Shown here: piece by piece, positions 1-8,611 of the stretch
Layout of the letters: every line of letters starts with the position of its first letter
Position numbering within the stretch: position 1 is the stretch's first letter
From: an uncultured Oscillospiraceae bacterium
GTDB lineage: Bacteria > Bacillota > Clostridia > Oscillospirales > Oscillospiraceae
Length of the DNA: 43,915 nt
Direction: 5' to 3'
NCBI GenBank assembly: GCA_910588105.1
Contig: CAJUQD010000021.1
Span: 1-43,915 of the forward strand
Translations under genes and position numbers: made by a program
Notes under the pieces: generated by a model
What the model was told of the DNA's origin: nothing
Databases searched by the model: none
The model's input: the letters and a program-made list of their open reading frames with translations, nothing else

Positions 1-83
1 CTATACATGCGGATACCTCCACCTCAGTTTGGTCCAGGTTTTCGTCCGCACCCCCTTTTGGTGCAAAATGGCCGCGGGTGTGA

Positions 84-89
84 TATAAT
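84..89 (+). promoter_or_regulatory. Extended -10 promoter of the Gfo/Idh oxidoreductase
   Basis: TATAAT lies at 84-89 and is preceded by TGA at 81-83, which fits an extended -10 element (TGnTATAAT). No good -35 is present at the usual spacing; GTGCAA at 61-66 is weak. It lies 52 bases before the chosen ATG at 142. Positions 1-80 hold no gene that I can support. Confidence 0.55.
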
Positions 90-102
90 AGCCGAAATTG
101 AC

Positions 103-119
103 GCTCGCCCCGGGCGAGC
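103..119 (+). promoter_or_regulatory. Perfect palindrome in the 5' leader
   Basis: GCTCGCCC (103-110), one C, then GGGCGAGC (112-119) form a perfect 8+8 inverted repeat. It lies between the -10 element and the GAAAGGAGC ribosome binding site at 125-133. It could be an operator read as DNA or a small hairpin in the leader RNA. Function is inferred only from position. Confidence 0.35.
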
Positions 120-141
120 CCACCGAAAGGAGCGAACCCCT

Positions 142-1416
142 ATGTCAAAGCCTGTCACCTTTGCCATCTGCGGCTGCGGGGCCCGGGGGCTGGAGGCCTA
201 CGCCCCCTACCAGCTCACCCACCCGGAGGAAATGAAAGTCGTCGCCGGGGCGGACGTGCGCCCCGAGCGGCTGGAGCTGCTGCAAAAGCGCTTCGGCGTG
301 CCCGCCGGGATGTGCTTCCCCTCCGACGAGGCGCTGCTGGCCCAGCCAAAGCTGGCCGACGTGATGATCGTGTCCACCCAGGACCGGCAGCACGTCTCCG
401 CCGCCTTGAAGGCCCTGGACAAGGGCTACCACATCCTGCTGGAAAAGCCCATCTCCCCCGACCTGGGGCAGTGCCGCGCCCTCCAGGAAAAGGCCAGGGA
501 GACTGGGCGGGCGGTGGTGGTGTGCCACGTGCTGCGCTACACCAAATTTTACGCCGTCCTGGAGGACCTGCTCCGCCGGGGGGAGATCGGCAAAATCGAG
601 ACCATTGACGCCATCGAGCACGTGGCCTACTGGCACCAGGCCCACAGCTTCGTGCGGGGCAACTGGCGCAATTCCAGCGAGACCAGCCCCATGATCCTGC
701 AAAAGAGCTGCCACGACATGGACATACTGCGCTGGCTGGCCGGGGCGCCCTGCCTCAAGGTACAGAGCTTCGGCTCCCTGGACTACTTCAAGGCGGAAAA
801 CGCCCCCCAAGGGGCGGCCCCGCGCTGCCTGGACGGCTGCGCCTGCAAGGACGCGTGCCCCTACGACGCGGAGAAGATCTACGTCACCGACCCCCGCACC
901 GGCATTCGGGGCCGGGGCAAGGGCTGGCCCTGCGCCGTGCTGGCCAGCGAACCGGACGAGGACAAAATCTACGCCGCCCTGCGCACGGGACCCTACGGCC
1001 GGTGCGTGTTCCACTGCGACAACAACGTGGTGGACCACCAGACGGTGAACCTGGAGTTCGAGGGCAATATCCACGCCACCTTCACCATGACCGCCTTCAC
1101 CCAGGACTGCCGCCGCACCATCAAGGTCACCGGCACCCTGGGGGAAATCGAGGGGGATATGGCCAAAAACGCCCTCACCCTGCGCCGGTTCGGAAGGCCG
1201 GAGGAGACCTTCGACCTGAATGAGGAGGGCGGGCAGTTCTCCGGCCACGGCGGCGGCGACTTCGGGCTGATGGCCAGCTTTTGCAGACTTATCGCCCGGG
1301 GGGGCGGCGCGGGGCTCACCGGGGTGGACGCCTCGGTGGAGAGCCACGTGATGGCCCTGGCCGCCGAGGCGTCCCGGCTGGACGGCGGGCGGACCATCGC
1401 CCTGGCCGGCTTTTAA
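142..1416 (+). CDS. Gfo/Idh/MocA-family NAD(P)-dependent oxidoreductase
   Basis: This 424-residue protein should be a cytoplasmic sugar or polyol oxidoreductase. The N-terminal Rossmann fold has the dinucleotide-binding stretch ICGCGARG (residues 9-16), and the family EKP motif is at residues 101-103 in HILLEKPIS. The C-terminal half is the usual alpha/beta substrate domain. An insert at residues 229-240 carries four cysteines (C229, C233, C235, C239) in CLDGCACKDACP, a pattern I recall from a subgroup of Firmicute Gfo/Idh proteins; a metal site is possible but unproven. ATG 142 was chosen over upstream in-frame starts because GAAAGGAGC lies just before it and the protein then begins with the Rossmann strand. 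The substrate cannot be told from sequence. The following ABC gene starts 20 bases downstream, so co-transcription is likely. Confidence 0.85.
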   Translation: MSKPVTFAICGCGARGLEAYAPYQLTHPEEMKVVAGADVRPERLELLQKRFGVPAGMCFPSDEALLAQPKLADVMIVSTQDRQHVSAALKALDKGYHILLEKPISPDLGQCRALQEKARETGRAVVVCHVLRYTKFYAVLEDLLRRGEIGKIETIDAIEHVAYWHQAHSFVRGNWRNSSETSPMILQKSCHDMDILRWLAGAPCLKVQSFGSLDYFKAENAPQGAAPRCLDGCACKDACPYDAEKIYVTDPRTGIRGRGKGWPCAVLASEPDEDKIYAALRTGPYGRCVFHCDNNVVDHQTVNLEFEGNIHATFTMTAFTQDCRRTIKVTGTLGEIEGDMAKNALTLRRFGRPEETFDLNEEGGQFSGHGGGDFGLMASFCRLIARGGGAGLTGVDASVESHVMALAAEASRLDGGRTIALAGF

Positions 1417-1436
1417 GGAAAGGGGCGCAGGGCCCG

Positions 1437-3186
1437 ATGAAGCTCATCGTCCGCTCTATGGGCCGCTACAAGGGGGCGGTGGCCCTGTGCATGTTCGTCA
1501 AGCTGCTGGCCACCCTCAGCGAGCTGATGCTGCCCTAATATTCTGGAACATATCATCGACAGCGTGGCCCCCGGGGCAGCCTGCCCCAGGCGGTTTTCTG
1601 GGGGCTTTTGATGTTCGCCGCCGCCCTGGCGTGCCGCCAGCTCAACGTGGCGGCCAACCGCCGGGAGGGGTGCGCAACGCCCACAACGTAAGCTACGACA
1701 TCCGCCAGGAGGTGTTTCAAAAAACCGTCAACCTGTCCGGGGCCCAGTTCGACTCCTTCGGCCTGCCCTCCCTCATCAGCCGCTTGACCAGCGACAGCTA
1801 TAACGTCCAGTCCGCCGTCCAGCAGCTCCATACCCTGTGCGTCCGGGCCCCCATGCTGCTTGCCGGCGGGGTGGCCGTCACCCTGGTGATGGACGCCTCC
1901 CTGGCCCTGGTGCTGGCGGCCATGCTGCCGGTGCTGCTGCTGGTGGTGCTGACGGTGTCCGCCAAGGGCCTGCCCATGTACCGCCAGGTGCAGCAGAAAC
2001 TGGACGGGGTGGTCCGCGTCATGCGGGAAAACATCACCGGCATCCGGGTAGTGAAGGCCCTGTCCAAAACAGAGTATGAAAAGCGCCGCTTCGCCCGAGC
2101 CAACGACGCTATGGCGGACAGCGGCATCGCCGCGGGCACCGTTATGGCCATCCCCTCCCCCTTCATGCAGCTGTGCCTCAACGGGGGGCTCACCCTGGTG
2201 GTGTTCATCGGCGCGGGGCGGGTGGACGGCGGCACCCTGGAACCGGGGGTGATTTTGGCCTTCCTCACCTATTTTAACATGATCGCCATGGGGGTAATGG
2301 GCCTGTCCCGCATCTTCATGACCATGAGCCGGGCCATGGCCAGCGCCGACCGCATCGACCAGGTGCTCCAGACCCGGCCAGGCCAGCAGGTCCTCCCCCC
2401 CGGCCAGGCCAGAACCCCCGCCGGGCCGGGCTTTCTCCGCTTCGAACACGTGGGCTTCAGCTACGGCGAGGGGGACGGCTCCACCGCCGGCTTTGCCGGG
2501 GAGGAGCGGAAAAAGGCCCTTTGCGGCGTCAGCTTCTCCCTGGAGCGGGGGAGAGCCTGGGCATCATCGGCCCCACCGGCTGTGGCAAGTCCACCATCGC
2601 GTCCCTGCTCATGCGGTTCTACGACCCGGACGACGGATTCATCTATGTGGACGGCACCGAAAACCGGGCCTACGCCATGGGCTCCCTGCGCCGGGGATAC
2701 GCCATGGTCCTCCAGGACACCTGGGTGTTCCGGGGCACCATCTTCGACAACATCGCCTACGGCAAGGAGGACGCGATGATGGACGAAGTAGCGGCCACCG
2801 CCAAGGCCGCCCGCATCCACAATACCATCATGCGCCTGCCCCAGGGCTACCACACCGTCATCACCGAGGACGGCGGCAACATCTCCAAGGGGCAGAAGCA
2901 GCTGCTCACCATCGCCCGGGCCATGCTGTACGGCACCAATATGCTTATTCTCGACGAGGCCACCTCCAATGTGGACACCAATACCGAGCGCCAGGTGCAA
3001 AAGGCCATCCGCTCGCTGATGGCAGGCAAGACCTGCTTTGTCATCGCCCACCGGCTGTCCACCATCCAGAACGCCGACCATATCCTGGTGGTGGGCCACG
3101 GGGACGTGGTGGAGCAGGCCACCCACCAATCCCTTATGCTGCAAAAGGGGGTTTACTACCAGCTGTACACCAGCCAGTTTGGATAG
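1437..3186 (+). pseudogene. ABC exporter (TM domain plus ATPase), broken by four frameshifts
   Basis: Read through four single-base corrections, this is one full ABC exporter half-transporter of about 580 residues: ATG at 1437, a six-helix membrane domain, then an ATPase domain. The ATPase has Walker A GPTGCGKST, signature ISKGQ, Walker B MLILDEATSNVD and the H-loop VIAHRLST. The breaks are an extra A at 1537/1538, one C missing from the run at 1568-1572, one G missing from 1667-1670 and one G missing from 2547-2551. Each correction restores the family frame, for example LMLPYILEHIIDSVAP and GESLGIIGPTGCGKS. All catalytic motifs are otherwise intact and no in-frame stops have built up within the segments. 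That suggests very recent decay or sequencing error in homopolymers. The substrate is unknown. A strong terminator follows. Confidence 0.8.
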
Positions 3187-3214
3187 GGCGCGGGCCGGAA
3201 GGCCCGTCCTTCAG

Positions 3215-3280
3215 GGGGCTGTGCCAACCGCCCCGGCGCGGGTTCTGCCCGCCGGGACATTGGCGCGGCCCCTGTTTTTT
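3215..3280 (+). terminator. Large branched terminator after the ABC gene
   Basis: An outer stem pairs GGGGCTGTGCCAA (3215-3227) with TTGGCGCGGCCCC (3260-3272). An inner stem lies between them, and a T-run follows at 3275-3280. This separates the ABC gene from the blaI-type promoter. Confidence 0.75.
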
Positions 3281-3290
3281 CTTTTTGCAG

Positions 3291-3319
3291 TTGACAAGTG
3301 TAGTCCTTTATGCTATAGT
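3291..3319 (+). promoter_or_regulatory. Sigma-A promoter of the BlaI/BlaR1-type pair
   Basis: TTGACA (3291-3296), a 17-base spacer and TATAGT (3314-3319) form a near-consensus promoter. It lies about 60 bases before the regulator start at 3382. Confidence 0.85.
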
Positions 3320-3334
3320 AGGCTTACAACAGTA
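3293..3334 (+). promoter_or_regulatory. Two BlaI/CopY-like operator sites flanking the promoter
   Basis: The BlaI/MecI/CopY family binds TACAnnTGTA-type dyads. GACAAGTGTA at 3293-3302 matches 7 of 8 fixed bases and overlaps the -35. TACAACAGTA at 3325-3334 also matches 7 of 8 and lies just past the -10, around the transcription start. Two sites bracketing the promoter would explain autorepression by the adjacent regulator. Binding is inferred. Confidence 0.55.
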
Positions 3335-3381
3335 AACCAACCGCGGCGGGCATCCGCCCGCCGGAAAAAGGAGGCGGAACC

Positions 3382-3765
3382 ATGGAAGAAAAACGCGGCC
3401 CCCTCTCCCCCAGCGAGTGGCGGGTGATGGAGTGCCTGTGGGCCGGGCCCAAGACTTTGATGGAGCTGGTGCGGGCCCTGCGCGGCAGCGCAGGCTGGGC
3501 CAAGAGCACCGTCACTACCATGGTGCGGCGTATGGAGGAAAAGGGCCTGGTGGGCTATGAGACGAAGGGGCGGGCCAAGGTGTTCCGGGCGCTGCTGACC
3601 CGGGAGGACGCCGCCGCCGCGGAGACCGACTCCCTGCTGGAGCGGGCCTTCCACGGCAGCGTGGGGCTGCTGGTCAGCTCGCTGGCCGACCGCAGCTCCC
3701 TGACCCGCGCGGACATCGACGAGCTGTACGCCATTTTGGACCGGGCGGAGGAGGACGCAAAATGA
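3382..3765 (+). CDS. BlaI/MecI/CopY-family winged-helix repressor
   Basis: This 127-residue protein has the BlaI layout: an N-terminal winged helix (SPSEWRVMECLWAGPKTLMELVRAL, then the recognition region KSTVTTMVRRMEEKGLV at about residues 48-64) and a C-terminal helical dimerisation part. Such repressors are cleaved or released when the partner BlaR1-type membrane protease senses a cell-wall signal. AAGGAGG just before the ATG supports the start. The stop overlaps the next ATG by four bases (ATGA), so the pair is translationally coupled. Two candidate operators lie in its own promoter. Beta-lactam response is only one possibility, because no beta-lactamase gene is in the window and the sensor domain of the partner looks different. 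Confidence 0.9.
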   Translation: MEEKRGPLSPSEWRVMECLWAGPKTLMELVRALRGSAGWAKSTVTTMVRRMEEKGLVGYETKGRAKVFRALLTREDAAAAETDSLLERAFHGSVGLLVSSLADRSSLTRADIDELYAILDRAEEDAK

Positions 3766-6095
3766 AGGCTGTTTTGATTACATCGTCCATCCTTATCCTG
3801 GCGGTGGCCGCCCTGCGGCCCCTGCTGCGGGGGCGGATCGACCCCCGGATCCAGTACGCTTTGTGGCTCGCCGTCGCCCTGCGGCTGCTCCTGCCGGTGA
3901 ACCTGTTCACCAGCGCCTACAGCGCCCTGGCCCTGCTGGACCGTGCGGAGCGGCCCGCCCAGGTGGCCCGGGCCATCGGGCAGGCCAGCGTCCCCGTGCC
4001 CGCCATGTCCTATGAGAACGCCTATATCCTGGCCCTTGAGGAGTACCAGCAGACCCAGCCCCTCACCACCAGCTTCACCGACCTGGACCGGGTGGAGGCC
4101 CGCGCCCGGGAGCTGGCGGGGCGCAGCCCTACCCTGGGCGAGCTGGCGGAGCAATACGCCCGGCCCGTGTGGCTGGGGGGCGCGGCCCTCATGGCCGGGT
4201 GGTTTGTGCTGGTGAACGCCCGGCTGGGGCGCAGGCTGCGGGGCGCGAAGCGGCTGGACGGGGTAGACTGCCTTCTGCCGGTGTACGTGTCGGACGCGCT
4301 GCCCTCGCCCTGCCTGCGCGGGGCGGCGCGGCCCAAAATCTACGTCACCCCCGCCGCCCTGGAGTCCCCGGGCCGGCTGCGCCACGTGCTGGCCCATGAG
4401 CTGGCCCACCGCCGCCATCTCGACCACTGGTGGGCCCTGCTGCGGTGCGCGCTGCTGTGCGTGTACTGGTTCGACCCGCTGGTGTGGTGGGCGGCGGCGC
4501 TGTCAAGGCAGGACTGCGAGCTGGCCTGCGACGCGGGGGCCATCCGCGCCCTGGGGGAGGGGGAACGCATCCCCTACGGCCGCACCCTGGTGGGCATGAT
4601 CGCCGCCGGGCGCACCTCCCTACTCCAGTCCGCCACCACCATGACCGGCGGCAAACGGAGGGTGCGGGAGCGGGTGCGCCTCATCGCCCACAGGCCCAGG
4701 ACCGCAATCGCCCTGGCGCTGGCGGCGGCGCTGATTTTGGGGCTGGCGGCGGGGTGCGCCTTCGCGGGCGCGCCGGAGGAGTCCCCCGCGCCGGAGGGGG
4801 CAAAGACCCTGGATAACCTCCAGGAGCGGCTGCTGGACGTGCCCGAGGAGCTGCGCTCCTCTGTCGAGGCCAGCGCGTCGGAGACCAAGGAGGCGCTCAA
4901 CGACATCGCCCTGGCCAGCTACTGGTTCAACGTCCCGGCGGAGTGGGCGCAGGAGTTCGAGCCTTGGCTGCTGAGCGTATACCAGCTTTCCCAGGAGGGC
5001 CTCGGCCAAACCGCCGGCAGCTCCGCCATGGGCCATGAGCCCCAGCCCTTTGCCACAGACGGCAGCCACTATTATGCGCTGAGCTGGAGCATTGCCATAG
5101 AATACGCTCCCGAGGACAAAGAACAGTTCAACGCCGCCTTCGAGGCCATCCGGGACTTTGCCACGCGGGAAGTGCTGGAGACCGAGGGCGTGGAGCCCTA
5201 CACGCCGGAGCCGGAGGGCGGGCAGGCCAGTCCCTCCCCCGCACCCGCAGCGCAGGGCATCCAGGACACAGTGGACCGCCTGCTGGCCGCGCCACGCCTG
5301 GAGCTCTCCCTGGCCCCCGCGGGGACCAGCCGGGTCTACGCCTATTCCGTTGACAACCATCCCCAGTCCGGCCAGCCCGCCGCCCATTACCTCGCGAACA
5401 TGGTCGGCGATTTCACCTGGGAGGACGCGCCCTACTCCACCTCGGAGGGGGCCGACGCCCTGCGCCTGGAGGCCTCGGACGGCTCCGCCTCCCTGTTCCT
5501 GTCGGAAGGGTCCTATCTGGTGCTGGACGGGGACGGAAACTGCTGGAAAGCCACCTACAGGAGCGACAACTACCTGTTCCCCGGCCGCGGCGAAAGCGTC
5601 ACCCCCTACGACTACCTGCGCAGGCTGGTGTTTGACAGCGCGGAGCTGTACGCCCTGCGTTCCACCGCCGTCCCCGACCGGGGGCAGAGCCACGAGGACG
5701 TGGTGCGGGAGTGGGCGGAGGGCTGGGAGGGCGCCAAGACCAAAACCGCCCCCGGAAGCCCGTACGCCTGCACCTATGTGCGGATTGAGAACGTAAGGGC
5801 CGATATGCCGGAATTCGAGGACGGGCCCGACTTTACCGCCCAGGAGGCGCTGGAATCCTTCTGTGAGAACCGGAACCTGGACGCGGAGGAGTTCGGCAGA
5901 ACCTGGTTCGGCTTCCGCTACGACACCGTGTTCGTCCCCGTGGACCAGAGCGAGGACGGCTGGCTCTGGGCGGGCAATACCCGGTATTACGAGGGCGGCG
6001 ACGCCCCGGAAGGCGCTCTGATTTACAGCCACGTGGGCTATATCTGGCGCACCGACGAGGGCTGGACGTGCACCGGCGTGGGCACCGGCTGGTAA
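3762..6095 (+). CDS. BlaR1-like M56 membrane metalloprotease with an unusual extracellular domain
   Basis: This 777-residue protein is the sensor partner of the upstream repressor. The N-terminal third has several membrane helices and the zinc protease motif HELAH (H212, E213, H216), followed by the hydrophobic stretch WWALLRCALLCVYWFDPLVWW and then ELACDAG, as in M56 peptidases. A further helix at about 310-335 ends in LAAGCAF. Outside it lies a region of about 440 residues with a Pro/Ser/Ala linker (about 485-500). I could not find the SxxK and KTG motifs of a penicillin-binding sensor domain, so the signal it detects is probably not a beta-lactam. The protease half is well supported; the sensor half is unassigned. 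A strong bidirectional terminator follows directly. Confidence 0.8.
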   Translation: MKAVLITSSILILAVAALRPLLRGRIDPRIQYALWLAVALRLLLPVNLFTSAYSALALLDRAERPAQVARAIGQASVPVPAMSYENAYILALEEYQQTQPLTTSFTDLDRVEARARELAGRSPTLGELAEQYARPVWLGGAALMAGWFVLVNARLGRRLRGAKRLDGVDCLLPVYVSDALPSPCLRGAARPKIYVTPAALESPGRLRHVLAHELAHRRHLDHWWALLRCALLCVYWFDPLVWWAAALSRQDCELACDAGAIRALGEGERIPYGRTLVGMIAAGRTSLLQSATTMTGGKRRVRERVRLIAHRPRTAIALALAAALILGLAAGCAFAGAPEESPAPEGAKTLDNLQERLLDVPEELRSSVEASASETKEALNDIALASYWFNVPAEWAQEFEPWLLSVYQLSQEGLGQTAGSSAMGHEPQPFATDGSHYYALSWSIAIEYAPEDKEQFNAAFEAIRDFATREVLETEGVEPYTPEPEGGQASPSPAPAAQGIQDTVDRLLAAPRLELSLAPAGTSRVYAYSVDNHPQSGQPAAHYLANMVGDFTWEDAPYSTSEGADALRLEASDGSASLFLSEGSYLVLDGDGNCWKATYRSDNYLFPGRGESVTPYDYLRRLVFDSAELYALRSTAVPDRGQSHEDVVREWAEGWEGAKTKTAPGSPYACTYVRIENVRADMPEFEDGPDFTAQEALESFCENRNLDAEEFGRTWFGFRYDTVFVPVDQSEDGWLWAGNTRYYEGGDAPEGALIYSHVGYIWRTDEGWTCTGVGTGW

Positions 6096-6104
6096 AGCAA
6101 ACAA

Positions 6105-6139
6105 ACGCGGCCCCTCCCGTGCGGGAGGGGCCGCGTTTT
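6105..6139. terminator. Bidirectional terminator between the BlaR1-like gene and feoB
   Basis: A 14-bp stem pairs ACGCGGCCCCTCCC (6105-6118) with GGGAGGGGCCGCGT (6123-6136) around a four-base loop. T's follow on the + strand and A's precede it, so it can stop both converging genes. Confidence 0.9.
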
Positions 6140-6144
6140 CCTTG

Positions 6145-8193
6145 TCACAAAATCATCAGCCCCACGCGGTAGGCCAGGAAGGTGACGATCCACGCCACCG
6201 CCACCTGGAACGCCGCCACAAAGGCCGTCCACCCCCAGCTGCCCGACTCCTTGTGGATGGTGGCCAGGGTGGCCGCGCAGGGGACGTAGAGCAGACAGAA
6301 CACCATCAGGCAGAAGGCGTTGAGGGGGCCGAAGCCGATGCCGGAGAGCACCTGGGCAAACTGGGCCATCCCCGCGGGGGAGTTGGCGTTGACCACCCCG
6401 AAGAGCACCGCGCAGCTGGACACCACCACCTCCTTGGCGGATATGCCCGCGATGAGGGCCACGGCGATCTGCCAGAAGCCCAGGCCGATGGGGGCGAAGA
6501 AGGGGACCAGCCACCGCCCGATGACGGCCCCGAAGCCGCCGGACATGTCCGCAGCATACCCCTGGGGGCCAAAGTTCAGCAGCAGCCAGATGAGCAGCGT
6601 GGCCAGAAAGATGGTCGACCCCGCCTTGCCCAGATAGTCCTTCACCTTGTCCCATACGTAGATGGCCACCGTGCGGGCGTCGGGCATTTTGTACTCGGGC
6701 AGCTCAATGAGCAGGTAGTTCACCTCCCGCTTTCGGTCCAGCAGGTGCAGGGACACCGACACCAGCATGGCCACCACAATGCCGATGAGGTACATGGAGT
6801 AGGCCGCCAGCATGGCGTAGCTCCCGAAGAACATCTCGGAGAAAAGGATGTAGATGGTGAGCCTCGCGTTGCAGCTCATAAACGGGGTGACCAGCATCAC
6901 CTTGTAGCGGTCCCGCTTGCTCTCCAGGGCGCGGGAGGCCATCAGCGCCGGCACCGTGCACCCGAAGCCCAGCAGCATGGGGATAAACGCCTTGCCGGAC
7001 AGTCCCAGGCGGCTCATCACCCCCTCCATCACGTATGCCACCCGGGCCATATAGCCGCTGTCCTCCAAAAAGGCCAGGGCCAGGAACAGGATGAAAATAT
7101 TGGGCAGGAAGGTGACGATGGTGCCCACGCCGCCGATCACACCGTCGATGACCAGGGACTGGACGATATCCGCCACCCCCATGGCAGACATGCCCCGCCC
7201 GGCCAGCAGGGACAACGCGTCGATGGTGTGCTCAAAATAGCCCTTGATCCAGTCGCCCACGGTAAAGGTGAGGAAAAAGACCAGGGCCATGATGCCCAGG
7301 AAGATGGGGATGCCCCACACCCGGTGGGTAAGGGCGCCGTCCAGCTTTTCCGTCAGCCGGTCCTGGCGCTGCTTGTGGAGGAGTACCTCCTCCACGATCT
7401 CGTCGATGAAGGCGTACTTCTCGTTGATGATCCGGGACTCGTAGTCCTTTTCCCCCAGGCCGGGCAGCTCCAGGGGGTACTGCCCGGTCACCTCCTTGTC
7501 CCCCTCCAGCAGCTTCAAGGCGTGCCAGCGGGGGTTGGCAACGCCGGGGTGCTTCTCCTCCAGGGCGGGGATGATGCGGTCGATCTGGTCCTCGATCTCG
7601 TCGGAGTACACCATGGCGTACTCCTGGTGGTGGTCGTGGGCGTGGCTGCCCACGTGCCGGTGCTGGTGGACCAGCCTGTCCGGGCCGGTGCGGCCCCTGT
7701 GGTGGGCGGCGGCGTGGAGCAGGGCGTCCAGCCCCGTCCTGCGCCGGGCGGACACGGGGATCACCGGCGCCCCCAGCATCTCGGGCAGGCGGTGGAGGTC
7801 GATCTCCATCCCCCGCTTCTCCACCACATCCATCATGTTCAGCGCCACCACCACCGGCTTGCCCAGCTCCAGCAGCTGGAGGGTGAGGTACAAGCTGCGC
7901 TCCAGCACCGAGGCGTCTATCACGTTGATGATGACGTCCACCTCGTCGCTCAAAATAAACTGCCGGGAGACAATCTCCTCCATGGTGTAGGAGGTGAGGC
8001 TGTACGCCCCGGGCAGGTCCACCACCCGGATATTCAGGTCATGCCGCCGGATGGCCCCCTCCACCTTCTCCACCGTCACCCCTGGCCAGTTGGCCACCTT
8101 CAGGTTGGCCCCGGTGTAGGCGTTGAACAGGGTGGTCTTGCCGCAGTTGGGGTTGCCGATGAAGCCGATGGTCATATCCTCTTTTTGGTTCAT
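6145..8193 (-). CDS. feoB: Ferrous iron transporter FeoB
   Basis: FeoB is the GTPase-coupled inner-membrane Fe(II) importer. This copy has 682 residues. The G domain carries G1 GNPNCGKT (residues 13-20), G3 DLPG (59-62) and G4 NMMD (119-122). It is followed by the helical GDI region and a polytopic C-terminal membrane part with the gate repeats. An unusual stretch at residues 160-189 holds ten histidines, between the G domain and the GDI region. The start ATG at 8193 was chosen because it overlaps the feoA stop (ATGA) and the protein then opens directly with the P-loop; longer in-frame extensions only read through feoA. It is transcribed with feoA from the promoter near 8460-8486. Confidence 0.95.
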   Translation of the reverse strand: MNQKEDMTIGFIGNPNCGKTTLFNAYTGANLKVANWPGVTVEKVEGAIRRHDLNIRVVDLPGAYSLTSYTMEEIVSRQFILSDEVDVIINVIDASVLERSLYLTLQLLELGKPVVVALNMMDVVEKRGMEIDLHRLPEMLGAPVIPVSARRRTGLDALLHAAAHHRGRTGPDRLVHQHRHVGSHAHDHHQEYAMVYSDEIEDQIDRIIPALEEKHPGVANPRWHALKLLEGDKEVTGQYPLELPGLGEKDYESRIINEKYAFIDEIVEEVLLHKQRQDRLTEKLDGALTHRVWGIPIFLGIMALVFFLTFTVGDWIKGYFEHTIDALSLLAGRGMSAMGVADIVQSLVIDGVIGGVGTIVTFLPNIFILFLALAFLEDSGYMARVAYVMEGVMSRLGLSGKAFIPMLLGFGCTVPALMASRALESKRDRYKVMLVTPFMSCNARLTIYILFSEMFFGSYAMLAAYSMYLIGIVVAMLVSVSLHLLDRKREVNYLLIELPEYKMPDARTVAIYVWDKVKDYLGKAGSTIFLATLLIWLLLNFGPQGYAADMSGGFGAVIGRWLVPFFAPIGLGFWQIAVALIAGISAKEVVVSSCAVLFGVVNANSPAGMAQFAQVLSGIGFGPLNAFCLMVFCLLYVPCAATLATIHKESGSWGWTAFVAAFQVAVAWIVTFLAYRVGLMIL

Positions 8194-8423
8194 GCCGCCC
8201 CACCTGCCCCGCTCACCGTAATATTTTTTGTGATCTGCTCCCCCAGGGCAAAGCGGCTGCCCCGCAGCTTGACGATCAAAATCCCACGGCCCTTGCGGTT
8301 CACCACCGACACCCGGGCCCGGCGGGTCATGCCCAGCGCCTCCAGCCGACGCTGGACCTGGAAGGGCAGGTCCATATGCTCCACCACGCAGCTTTGGCCC
8401 ACCCCGATATCCTTCAGAAGCAT
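8190..8423 (-). CDS. feoA: FeoA domain protein, partner of FeoB
   Basis: FeoA is a small cytoplasmic SH3-like beta-barrel protein needed for FeoB-dependent ferrous iron uptake. This one has 77 residues, the usual length. It shows the family pattern of a hydrophobic first strand, the helix RRLEALGM, then VVNRKGRGILIVKLRGSRFALGEQ, ending near the C-terminus with a basic ITKNI. ATG 8423 follows a strong GGAGGCGGAAGGA ribosome binding site. It is the first gene of a two-gene feoAB operon, and its stop codon overlaps the feoB start, so translation is coupled. Confidence 0.95.
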   Translation of the reverse strand: MLLKDIGVGQSCVVEHMDLPFQVQRRLEALGMTRRARVSVVNRKGRGILIVKLRGSRFALGEQITKNITVSGAGGAA

Positions 8424-8457
8424 TCCTTCCGCCTCCCTTTCCCCTTGCGACGGCCAT

Positions 8458-8486
8458 AGTTTACCATTGCTAACCGCTCTTGTCAA
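8458..8486 (-). promoter_or_regulatory. feoAB promoter with a metalloregulator-like half palindrome
   Basis: On the minus strand, TTGACA (8481-8486), a 17-base spacer and TAAACT (8458-8463) form a good sigma-A promoter. The spacer and -10 contain GGTTAGCAATGGTAAAC, an imperfect dyad (GTTAGC...GTAAAC). Its GGTTAGC half resembles DtxR/MntR-family boxes. Iron-dependent repression is expected for feo operons, but the binding protein is inferred. Confidence 0.65.
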
Positions 8487-8611
8487 GTGGGGGCGGCCAG
8501 CTTTTTTGCGCGGAAAACCGCCCGTCCTGCCGGGGACGGCGCTGCGCCCGGCAAATTCGTGAAATGCGCAGCGGTATCTGGCGGTTTTGCCCATAGATGT
8601 TTTCCCCTCCC

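Noticed and set aside
6142..8562. An 806-residue open frame on the + strand opposite feoB
   Set aside because: It is the mirror of feoB/feoA, with His/Gln/Gly-rich composition and no domain or ribosome binding site.
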